Source of the DNA: Mycolicibacterium crocinum
Lineage (GTDB): Bacteria > Actinomycetota > Actinomycetes > Mycobacteriales > Mycobacteriaceae
Direction: 5' to 3'
Length of the DNA stretch: 64,000 nt
NCBI RefSeq assembly: GCF_022370635.2
Contig: NZ_CP092362.2
Span: forward strand, 4,898,001-4,962,000
A model generated the notes under the pieces. That model saw nothing but the letters and a program-made list of their open reading frames with translations, ran no database searches and had not been told where the DNA came from. Positions 41,106 through 48,998 of the stretch are shown here, one piece after another (within the stretch, counting starts at the first letter, position 1; every line of letters begins with the position of its first letter). The translations under genes and the position numbers were made by a program.

Positions 41106-42697
41106 CCGTCCTGAATTCCACCATCGACCCGAAGGCGCCGACATACGTCGAGGCGGCCGAGGCGATGACCGCCAAGCTCGCCGAGATCGACGGTGAACTG
41201 GCCAAGGCACTGGCCGGTGGCGGACCCAAGTACGTCGACCGACACCACGCCCGCGGCAAGCTGACCGCCCGCGAACGCATCGAGTTGCTGGTCGACCCCG
41301 ACTCCCCGTTCCTGGAACTGTGCCCACTGGCCGCGTATGGCAGCGACTTTCAGGTCGGCGCCAGCCTGGTCACCGGCATCGGTGTGGTGGAAGGCGTCGA
41401 GTGCCTGCTGGTCGCCAACGACCCCACCGTCAAGGGCGGCACCAGCAATCCCTGGACGCTGAAGAAGATCCTGCGCGCCAACCAGGTTGCCTTCGAGAAC
41501 CGGCTGCCGGTGATCTCGCTGGTCGAGTCCGGCGGTGCGGACCTGCCCACTCAGAAGGAGATCTTCATACCGGGTGGTCAGATGTTCCGGGACCTCACCC
41601 GGCTGTCCGCGGCGGGCATCCCGACGATCGCGCTGGTGTTCGGCAACTCCACCGCCGGCGGCGCCTACATCCCCGGCATGTCCGATCACGTCGTGATGAT
41701 CAAGGAACGCTCCAAGGTGTTCCTGGCCGGACCACCCCTGGTGAAGATGGCCACCGGCGAGGAGGCCGACGACGAATCGCTCGGCGGGGCCGAGATGCAC
41801 GCCCGGGTCTCGGGTTTGGGTGACTACCTCGCCGTCGACGAGGTCGACGCCATCCGGATCGGCCGCCGCATCGTGGCCCGGCTGAACTGGACCAAGCAGG
41901 GGCCGACGCCGCGTCCGGTGACGCCGCCCCTGGCCGATCCCGACGAGCTGCTCGGCATCGTCTCCTCCGATCTGCGGATCCCGTTCGATCCGCGCGAGGT
42001 GATCGCCCGCATCGTCGACGGCTCGGATTTCGACGAGTTCAAAGCCATGTACGGCCCATCCCTGGTGACCGGGTGGGCCACCCTGCACGGCTATCCGCTG
42101 GGCATTCTCGCCAACGCGCGGGGCGTGTTGTTCAGCGAGGAGTCGCAGAAGGCGACCCAATTCATCCAGCTGGCCAACCGGTCCAACACACCATTGTTGT
42201 TCCTGCACAACACGACCGGCTACATGGTCGGTAAGGCCTACGAGGAAGGCGGGATGATCAAGCACGGCTCGATGATGATCAACGCCGTGTCCAACTCGCG
42301 GGTGCCGCACATCTCGCTGCTGATCGGCGCCTCTTATGGGGCCGGCCACTACGGCATGTGCGGGCGCGCCTACGACCCTCGCTTCCTGTTCGCCTGGCCC
42401 AGCGCCAAGTCCGCGGTGATGGGTGGCGCGCAACTGGCCGGCGTGCTGTCCATCGTCAACCGCGCGGCCACCGAGGCCCGCGGCGGCACTGTCGACGAGC
42501 AGGCCGACGCGGCACTGCGCGCGGCCGTCGAAGCGCAGATCGAGGCCGAGTCGCTGCCGATGTTCCTGTCCGGGCGGATCTACGACGACGGAGTGATCGA
42601 TCCCCGCGACACCCGGACCGTCCTGGGAATGTGCTTGTCGGCCATTGCCAACGCACCGATCGAGGGGACGTCGAACTTCGGCGTCTTCCGGATGTGA
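41102..42697 (+). CDS. accD2: Acyl-CoA carboxylase beta subunit AccD2
   Basis: A 531-aa carboxyltransferase. KLTARERIELLVDPDSPFLEL near residue 50, CLLVANDPTVKGGTSNPWTLKK near 100, GGADLPTQKEIF, GNSTAGGAYIPGMSDHVVM near 185, and the C-terminal half with GASYGAGHYGMCGRAYDPRFLF near 415. This pattern resembles methylcrotonyl-CoA or geranyl-CoA carboxylase beta subunits. ATG 41102 overlaps the fadE13 stop (ATGA). Confidence 0.93.
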   Translation: MTVLNSTIDPKAPTYVEAAEAMTAKLAEIDGELAKALAGGGPKYVDRHHARGKLTARERIELLVDPDSPFLELCPLAAYGSDFQVGASLVTGIGVVEGVECLLVANDPTVKGGTSNPWTLKKILRANQVAFENRLPVISLVESGGADLPTQKEIFIPGGQMFRDLTRLSAAGIPTIALVFGNSTAGGAYIPGMSDHVVMIKERSKVFLAGPPLVKMATGEEADDESLGGAEMHARVSGLGDYLAVDEVDAIRIGRRIVARLNWTKQGPTPRPVTPPLADPDELLGIVSSDLRIPFDPREVIARIVDGSDFDEFKAMYGPSLVTGWATLHGYPLGILANARGVLFSEESQKATQFIQLANRSNTPLLFLHNTTGYMVGKAYEEGGMIKHGSMMINAVSNSRVPHISLLIGASYGAGHYGMCGRAYDPRFLFAWPSAKSAVMGGAQLAGVLSIVNRAATEARGGTVDEQADAALRAAVEAQIEAESLPMFLSGRIYDDGVIDPRDTRTVLGMCLSAIANAPIEGTSNFGVFRM

Positions 42698-42737
42698 GCG
42701 CAGCGATGAGCGCTTGCGCGAAGAGCAGAGGACTGAA

Positions 42738-44705
42738 GTGATCACCCGTATCCTCGTCGCCAACCGCGGCGAAATCGCCCGCCGGGTCTTCGCCACCTGC
42801 CGCCGGCTCGGCATCGGCACGGTCGCGGTCTACACCGACCCCGACGCCCAGTCACCGCACGTCGCCGAGGCCGACGCCCGCGTGCGCCTCGATGGCAACA
42901 GCGGTTACCTCGATGCAGCCCAGGTGATCGCCGCGGCACAGGCCGCCGGCGCCGACGCGATCCATCCCGGCTACGGATTCCTCTCCGAGAACGCCGATTT
43001 CGCGAAAGCCGTTATCGACGCCGGGCTGACCTGGATCGGGCCGCCGGTGGCTGCCGTCGCGGCGATGGGCAGCAAGATCGAGGCGAAGAAAATGATGGCC
43101 GCCGCCGGAGTGCCGGTTCTCGACGAGCTCGACCCCGCCACTGTCACCGCAGCGCAGCTGCCGGTCCTGGTGAAGGCCTCGGCCGGTGGTGGAGGCCGCG
43201 GCATGCGCGTGGTGTCCGAGCTGAGCGAGCTGCCCGGCCAGGTCGAAGCCGCCCAGCGCGAAGCCCAGTCGGCGTTCGGCGATCCGACGGTGTTCTGCGA
43301 GCGGTACCTGCCCACCGGTCACCATGTCGAGGTCCAGGTACTGGCCGACGAGCACGGCACGGTGTGGGCGGTCGGCGAGCGCGAGTGCTCGATTCAACGC
43401 CGGCATCAGAAGATCATCGAGGAGGCGCCCTCCCCGCTGGTCGAACGAGTTCCGGGGATGCGGGAGAAGCTGTTTGACGCCGCTCGCCTGGCTGCCGGCG
43501 CGATCGGCTACGCGGGCGCGGGCACCGTGGAGTTCCTGGCCGACGATGACGGCGAGTTCTACTTCCTGGAGATGAATACCCGGCTCCAGGTCGAGCATCC
43601 GGTCACCGAGCTGACCACCGGCCTGGACTTGGTGGAGTTACAGCTGGCGGTGGCCGACGGCGAACGGCTCGGCACCGAGCCACCGCCAGCTCGCGGCCAC
43701 TCGATCGAGGCGCGCATCTATGCCGAGGATCCGGCCAAGAACTGGCAACCGCAGGCCGGCCGCATCCATGACTTCGAGGTGCCCGGCGTGGCAACCACTT
43801 TCGGTCTGATCACCGATACCGGTATCCGGCTGGACTCCGGCATCGACGGCCAGGCGACGGTGTCGATTCACTACGACCCGATGCTGGCCAAGGTGATCTC
43901 GTACGCCCCGACCCGGCGACGCGCCGCGCAGGTACTCGCCAGCGCACTGGCCGGTGCGCGACTGCACGGCATCCGCACCAACCGCGACCTACTCGTGAAT
44001 GTTCTTCGCCATGAGAGCTTTCTGGACGGCGCCACCGACACCGCGTTCTTCGACACCCACGGTCTCGATGCGTTGGCTCGCCCGTTGGCCGATGACCGCG
44101 TCACCCGGCTGGCCGCCGTCGCCGCCGCGCTCGCCGACGCCGCCCACAACCGTGCCACCGCAACGGCGCTCGGTGGGATCCCCAGCGGCTGGCGCAACGT
44201 CGTATCCGGCAACCAGCTCAAGCGCTTCTCCAACAGCAGGCAGGAACACCATGTCGCCTACCGGTTCACCCGGGACGGGGTGGTGTTGCCCGACGACCCC
44301 GGTGTGACGCTGGTGTCCGCACAGCCCGATCAGGTCGTGCTGGCGGACGAGGCCGGGGTGGCCAGCACATTCGCGATAAGCCGTTACGGTGCTGAGGTAT
44401 TCGTCGACTCGCGGCTGGGTTTGGTCGCGTTGACGGTCGTTCCCCGATTCCCCGAACCCGGGTCGACCGTCGAGAAGGGCTCGCTGCTGGCACCCATGCC
44501 CGGCGCGGTGATCCGGCTCGGCGCGGCCCTGGGCGACACGGTCACCCTCGGCCAGCCGCTGGTCTGGCTCGAGGCGATGAAGATGGAACACACGATCACC
44601 GCGCCCGCCGATGGCGTGGTGACCCAACTCGAGGTCAGCGTCGGCCAACAGGTCGACGTGGGGACCGTCCTCGCGCGGGTGGAAAGCCCAGAAGGAGAAT
44701 CATGA
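42738..44705 (+). CDS. accA2: Acyl-CoA carboxylase alpha subunit AccA2 (biotin carboxylase/BCCP)
   Basis: A 655-aa protein. The biotin carboxylase part (1-445) has RILVANRGEIARRVF, HPGYGFLSEN, ASAGGGGRGMRVV, ECSIQRRHQKIIEEAPS and EMNTRLQVEHPVTEL. The linker and BCCP domain end in EAMKMEH with the biotinylated Lys615. GTG 42738 has AGAGGA upstream. It pairs with AccD2, 40 bases upstream, to carboxylate an unsaturated acyl-CoA. Confidence 0.95.
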   Translation: MITRILVANRGEIARRVFATCRRLGIGTVAVYTDPDAQSPHVAEADARVRLDGNSGYLDAAQVIAAAQAAGADAIHPGYGFLSENADFAKAVIDAGLTWIGPPVAAVAAMGSKIEAKKMMAAAGVPVLDELDPATVTAAQLPVLVKASAGGGGRGMRVVSELSELPGQVEAAQREAQSAFGDPTVFCERYLPTGHHVEVQVLADEHGTVWAVGERECSIQRRHQKIIEEAPSPLVERVPGMREKLFDAARLAAGAIGYAGAGTVEFLADDDGEFYFLEMNTRLQVEHPVTELTTGLDLVELQLAVADGERLGTEPPPARGHSIEARIYAEDPAKNWQPQAGRIHDFEVPGVATTFGLITDTGIRLDSGIDGQATVSIHYDPMLAKVISYAPTRRRAAQVLASALAGARLHGIRTNRDLLVNVLRHESFLDGATDTAFFDTHGLDALARPLADDRVTRLAAVAAALADAAHNRATATALGGIPSGWRNVVSGNQLKRFSNSRQEHHVAYRFTRDGVVLPDDPGVTLVSAQPDQVVLADEAGVASTFAISRYGAEVFVDSRLGLVALTVVPRFPEPGSTVEKGSLLAPMPGAVIRLGAALGDTVTLGQPLVWLEAMKMEHTITAPADGVVTQLEVSVGQQVDVGTVLARVESPEGES

Positions 44706-45877
44706 CCGACACCGGCTTCATCGAGAGTGCCGAACGCCAGGAGTTGCGAAAGGCGGTCGCCGCAATGGCGGCGAGCTACGGTTCGGACTACTACCTGGCG
44801 AAGGCTCGCGCCGGTGAGCACACCGACGAATTGTGGGCCGAGGCAGCCAAACTCGGCTTCGTCGGGGTCAACCTTCCCGAGGAGTACGGCGGCGGTGGCG
44901 CAGGCATGTACGAGCTGTCGCTGGTCATGGAGGAAATGGCCGCCAATGGTTGCGCCCTGTTGATGCTGGTGGTGTCGCCGGCGATCAACGGCACGATCAT
45001 CAGCAAGTTCGGCACCGACGACCAGAAGAAGCGCTGGCTTCCCGGCATCGCCGACGGCTCGATCACGATGGCGTTCGCCATCACCGAACCCGACGCGGGC
45101 TCGAACTCGCACAAGATCACGACCACCGCGCGTCGCGACGGCAGCGATTGGGTCCTGTCGGGGCAGAAGGTGTACATCTCCGGCGTCGACCAGGCGCAGG
45201 CCGTGCTGGTCGTCGGCCGCACCTTCAACGAGGGGGCGGCCAAGGCGGAGTCTCTTCGTCCGGCGTTGTTCATCGTGCCGACCGACACCCCCGGGTTCAC
45301 CTTCACCAAGATCGACATGGAGATCGTCAGCCCGGAGAGCCAGTTCCAAGTGTTCATCGATGACGTCCGGCTGCCGGCCGATGCGCTCGTCGGCTCGGAG
45401 GACGCCGCGATCGCGCAGCTGTTCGCCGGGCTGAACCCGGAACGAATCATGGGCGCCGCCAACGCGATCGGCGCGGGCCGCCACGTTCTCGGTAAGGCCG
45501 CCGAGTACGTCAAGACCCGTCAGGTGTGGAAGACACCGATCGGTGCGCATCAGGGCATCGCACATCCGTTGGCGCAGAACTACATCGAGATCGAGCTGGC
45601 CAAGCTGATGATGCAGAAGGCGGCCGCGCTCTACGACGCCGGTGACGACTTCGGTGCCGCCGAGGCGGCCAACATCGCGAAGTACGCCGCGGGCGAGGCG
45701 TCCACCAAGGCCGTCGACCAGGCCGTCCAGTCGCTCGGCGGGAACGGGCTCACGAAGGAATACGGCGTCGCCTCGATGCTCACCGCTTCGCGGCTGGCAC
45801 GCATCGCTCCGGTCAGCCGGGAGATGATTTTGAACTTCGTGGCGCAGACGTCGCTGGGCCTGCCGCGGTCGTACTGA
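44702..45877 (+). CDS. fadE12: Acyl-CoA dehydrogenase (FadE12 type)
   Basis: A 391-aa flavoenzyme: FAITEPDAGSNSHKITTTARRD near residue 125, VLSGQKVYISGVDQA, and the C-terminal QSLGGNGLTKEYGVASMLTASRLARIAPVSREM. ATG 44702 overlaps the accA2 stop (ATGA). It is the second dehydrogenase of the operon, suggesting two oxidation steps or two substrates. Confidence 0.92.
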   Translation: MTDTGFIESAERQELRKAVAAMAASYGSDYYLAKARAGEHTDELWAEAAKLGFVGVNLPEEYGGGGAGMYELSLVMEEMAANGCALLMLVVSPAINGTIISKFGTDDQKKRWLPGIADGSITMAFAITEPDAGSNSHKITTTARRDGSDWVLSGQKVYISGVDQAQAVLVVGRTFNEGAAKAESLRPALFIVPTDTPGFTFTKIDMEIVSPESQFQVFIDDVRLPADALVGSEDAAIAQLFAGLNPERIMGAANAIGAGRHVLGKAAEYVKTRQVWKTPIGAHQGIAHPLAQNYIEIELAKLMMQKAAALYDAGDDFGAAEAANIAKYAAGEASTKAVDQAVQSLGGNGLTKEYGVASMLTASRLARIAPVSREMILNFVAQTSLGLPRSY

Positions 45878-45878
45878 G

Positions 45879-46646
45879 ATGAGCACGCTGGTCACCTACG
45901 CCGTCGACGGTCACGTCGCCCGGCTGACGCTCGACTCACCACACAACCGCAATGCGCTGTCCACCCGGCTCGTCGAACAGCTGCACGCCGGGTTGCGCGA
46001 TGCGGCCGCCGACCCCGCGGTGCGGACCGTGGTGCTGGGTCACACCGGCGGCACTTTCTGTGCCGGTGCAGACCTGAGCGAAGCGTCGGACGGCGACCCC
46101 TTCGAGACCACCGTCGCGCGCGGACGGGAAATGACAGCGGTCCTGCGGGCGATCATCGAGTCACCGGTGCCGGTGGTGGCGGCCATCGACGGCCACGTCC
46201 GCGCCGGCGGACTGGGTCTGGTCGGGGCCTGTGACGTCGCGGTCGCAGGCCCGCGCAGCACGTTCGCCCTGACCGAGGCCCGCATCGGGGTGGCACCTGC
46301 TGTCATTTCTCTGACATTGCTGCCGAAGATGACGCCTCGTGCGGCTGCCCGCTACTACCTGACGGGTGAGACGTTCACCGCACCGACAGCCGCCGAGATC
46401 GGCTTGATCACGCTGGCCGCCGACGACCTCGATACGGCGATCGCCGGCATCGTGGCCGATCTCGGCCGCGGCTCGCCGCAGGGGTTGGCGGCGTCGAAAG
46501 CCCTGACCACGGCGGATATCCTGGCTCGGTTCGATCGTGATGCCGAGGAGTTGGCGCGGGAATCGGCGCGGCTGTTCGTGTCTGAGGAGGCCCACGAAGG
46601 GATGCTCGCGTTTCTGCAGAAACGCCCGCCACGCTGGCTGCGATAA
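45879..46646 (+). CDS. echA7: Enoyl-CoA hydratase/isomerase (EchA7 type)
   Basis: A 255-aa crotonase-fold enzyme. The oxyanion-hole stretches are HNRNALSTRLVEQL, GGTFCAGADLSEA near residue 60 and GHVRAGGLGLVGACDVAVAG near 108; FALTEARIGVAPAV near 131 carries the usual catalytic region. It is one base after the fadE12 stop, closing the operon, and probably hydrates an unsaturated or methylglutaconyl-type CoA ester. Confidence 0.92.
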   Translation: MSTLVTYAVDGHVARLTLDSPHNRNALSTRLVEQLHAGLRDAAADPAVRTVVLGHTGGTFCAGADLSEASDGDPFETTVARGREMTAVLRAIIESPVPVVAAIDGHVRAGGLGLVGACDVAVAGPRSTFALTEARIGVAPAVISLTLLPKMTPRAAARYYLTGETFTAPTAAEIGLITLAADDLDTAIAGIVADLGRGSPQGLAASKALTTADILARFDRDAEELARESARLFVSEEAHEGMLAFLQKRPPRWLR

Positions 46647-46696
46647 CACAGGCGTGAGAGAACAGCGAACACTCTTGCGGTTGCCGATCAGAGTCG

Positions 46697-46702
46697 TACC
46701 CT
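46697..46702 (+). promoter_or_regulatory. Predicted -10 box of a leaderless promoter
   Basis: TACCCT ends eight bases before ATG 46711 and matches TANNNT. This would separate the DUF1707 gene from the echA7 operon. Confidence 0.45.
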
Positions 46703-46710
46703 CGTAAGCG

Positions 46711-47307
46711 ATGAGCAACTTGACACCGCGGGACGCATCGACGCGGGCTGCTGACACAGACCGCATCCAGGTTGCCCAATTGCTCACCGACGCCGCCGCC
46801 AAGGGACGTCTGCAGCTCAGTGAATACGAGCAGCGGTTGGCCAAGGCGTACGCCGCGCAGACCTATGACGATCTGGACCGGCTCACCGAGGACTTGCCGG
46901 AGGCCGCCGACGCCTCGCATCGGCGCGGTGCCTCCAAGCCGGCGCCCAAGACGCTCTTGCTGGCGATCCTCAGCGGCTTCGAGCGCCGCGGCCGGTGGAA
47001 CGTACCGGGTCGGATCACCACCTTCACGTTGTTCGGCGGCGGGGTCGTTGACCTGCGCTACGCCGACTTCACCTCCGCCAGCGTGGAGATTCACGCGTAT
47101 TCGATCATGGGCGGCCAAACCATCCTGCTGCCGCCGGAGATCAACGTGGAGGTTCACGGCATCGGCGTGATGGGCGGGTTCGACCACGCCGTGGACGGCC
47201 CGGGTACGCCGGGCGCTCCGACGGTCACCATCCGTGGCTTCTCGCTGTGGGGCGGCGTCGGCATCAAACGCAAGAACCGCAAGCCCAGCGCCCCCGACTC
47301 CGCGTAG
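46711..47307 (+). CDS. DUF1707 protein (Rv0966c type)
   Basis: A 198-aa protein. The N-terminal DUF1707 has ADTDRIQVAQLLTDAAAKGRLQLSEYEQRLAKAYAAQTYDDLDRLTEDLP (about 16-65). The C-terminal part from about 100 is a beta-rich repeat domain (FTLFGGGVVDLRYADF, SIMGGQTILLPPE, GVMGGFDHAVDG) as in LiaF-like cell-wall-active proteins. No membrane span is obvious. Function unknown; a link to envelope-stress signalling is inferred from LiaF. Confidence 0.82.
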   Translation: MSNLTPRDASTRAADTDRIQVAQLLTDAAAKGRLQLSEYEQRLAKAYAAQTYDDLDRLTEDLPEAADASHRRGASKPAPKTLLLAILSGFERRGRWNVPGRITTFTLFGGGVVDLRYADFTSASVEIHAYSIMGGQTILLPPEINVEVHGIGVMGGFDHAVDGPGTPGAPTVTIRGFSLWGGVGIKRKNRKPSAPDSA

Positions 47308-47333
47308 CCACCGGGCCACTGAGCCCGGAAACA

Positions 47334-47368
47334 ACTTCGGCCCCAACCGAATCGGAAGGGGCCGAAGT
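47334..47368. terminator. Stem-loop terminator
   Basis: ACTTCGGCCCC and GGGGCCGAAGT form a perfect 11-bp stem with a 13-base loop, followed by a short T-run. It separates the converging DUF1707 gene and Ser-rich secreted protein gene. Confidence 0.82.
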
Positions 47369-47384
47369 CTTTGGTGCAGGCTTG

Positions 47385-48623
47385 TTACTTGGAGCTGTCG
47401 CTCGAGCTGGAGCTGCTCGACGACGAGCTGGACGACGAGCTCGAGGAGCTGGAGTCGCTCGAGCTGGTGTCCGTCTTGGTCGTCTTCTTGCCGCCACCGC
47501 TGAGGGCGTCCGAGATTCGCTTGCCGAGCTTGGCGAGCGGGTTCTGCGGCTTGGCCGGCTTGGTGACGGGCTTGGTCGACGACGGCGTCGTCTTCGGCGC
47601 CGAGGCGCCGGTCGACTTGGCCGGGGTCGAGGCGCTGTCGTCGCTCGAGGTGGTGCCGGTCGACGAGGTGTCGGTCGAGGTGGTGTCACCCTCGGTGGAC
47701 GAGCCGGCACCCTCGGTCGCGTCCTCCGTCTTGCCCTCGGTCGCGTCCTCGGTCTTGCCCTCAGACTCGGTCTTGACCTCAGCGGCCGTCGTCGTCTTGG
47801 CGGTGGACTTCGCCGCCGCGGACGATGCCGTGGTCGTGGTGATACCGGCCGCGGACTTGACGGCGGTCTCAAAACCCTTGACGCCGTTCTCGACTGCCGC
47901 GGTCGCAGCCGCGACCGCACTGCTCAGGGCGGCCCCACTGGGCGCACCCGGCAGGTTGTCGCTGATCGAGGTGGCGACGTAGGCCAGGATGGCCGACAGC
48001 CCGTTGGTGCTGTAGCTGAAGCCGGTGCCCGTGTCGGGGTTGTAATCCGGCGTCTGTCCGTAGAAGTACAGGCTGGCCAGGATGCCGCCGCCCAGCTTGA
48101 TCGGTCCGAGGTCGAAGCTCGGCACGAGCTGTGTGGCCGAGACGACGATCGAGTTGATGACGTTCGGGATGCCGTAGTAGAACGTCGCCTGCGCGGCCTG
48201 GAAGATCGGCGAGCTGGTGCCGAAGAGCTCACCCGCGCCGACGTAAGGAATGGCGGGCGCGCCGATCTCGAAGTAGTAGTTGTCGAGGTCGAAGCCGGGG
48301 AGGAACGTCTCGGCGGCGTTGTCGACGAGGTAGTACAGAACACCAGGAGCGCCGCTGACGAAGACGTCGCTCACGCCTGGGTAGTAGGTGTTATCGGCCT
48401 GGATGTAGCCGCCCCAGCCGAACCAGTAGGCGTCGTTGATGCCCTGGATGGTGATGTCGGTGATCGCGGTCAGTGCGACCTGAGCCGTCGACAGCGGGAG
48501 CGGGGTGGGTGCGCCCACCGCAAGGTCGTGGGTCGGAAGGTACGCCGGTGAGGCGGCGACGATGGCGGCGGCACTGGCCAGTGCTGCGCCGGTCATCAAG
48601 AAGGGCCGAGTCCGTGACGCCAT
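47385..48623 (-). CDS. Secreted protein with extreme Ser-rich C-terminus
   Basis: A 412-aa protein of no recognised family. Signal peptide to about residue 28 (SPAYLPTHDLA begins the mature part); a Tyr/Gly-rich beta-like domain (about 35-240: DAYWFGWGGYIQADNTYYPG, ASLYFYGQTPDYNPDTG); then Ala-rich helices, a Thr/Glu/Ser region with a duplicated GKTEDATE unit, and a final poly-Ser run. AAGGGG upstream of ATG 48623. Likely a surface or mycomembrane-associated protein. Confidence 0.72.
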   Translation of the reverse strand: MASRTRPFLMTGAALASAAAIVAASPAYLPTHDLAVGAPTPLPLSTAQVALTAITDITIQGINDAYWFGWGGYIQADNTYYPGVSDVFVSGAPGVLYYLVDNAAETFLPGFDLDNYYFEIGAPAIPYVGAGELFGTSSPIFQAAQATFYYGIPNVINSIVVSATQLVPSFDLGPIKLGGGILASLYFYGQTPDYNPDTGTGFSYSTNGLSAILAYVATSISDNLPGAPSGAALSSAVAAATAAVENGVKGFETAVKSAAGITTTTASSAAAKSTAKTTTAAEVKTESEGKTEDATEGKTEDATEGAGSSTEGDTTSTDTSSTGTTSSDDSASTPAKSTGASAPKTTPSSTKPVTKPAKPQNPLAKLGKRISDALSGGGKKTTKTDTSSSDSSSSSSSSSSSSSSSSSSDSSK

Positions 48624-48998
48624 TGCTAGTTCCCCTTGTTGGTGCGGTTCGCCAGGGTCGTGACGAACTCGGTGCTTTGCTGATACGAATCTTAGAAGAT
48701 CCTGATAGATACTAAGGGGCTGTTTGCCCCTCGGCAAGCGGTACCAAGGAATTTAGGGACTTAAGTACTTCGCTTTTTTCACACCAATCACGCAGGATGG
48801 GCGGGCGTCGCGTAGCTTATTGACGGTTGAGAAACGTCAGGGTTACTGACGTGTTGCACGTGTTCGCCAGGGCACCGACCCGGAGAACGTTGACGTCAAT
48901 AACAAACTGGTTTGCCGCGCTCTTTGCTACCCGCACCATCGGACGGCCGACCTCACAGCCGACGGACAGATTTGCTGAGTACCTGAGAGCTTCTCAGG
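48624..48998. other. 375-bp intergenic region
   Basis: It holds the promoter region of the secreted Ser-rich protein. A perfect inverted repeat ACGTCAG-N5-CTGACGT at 48834-48852 may be an operator. No convincing gene seen. Confidence 0.45.
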
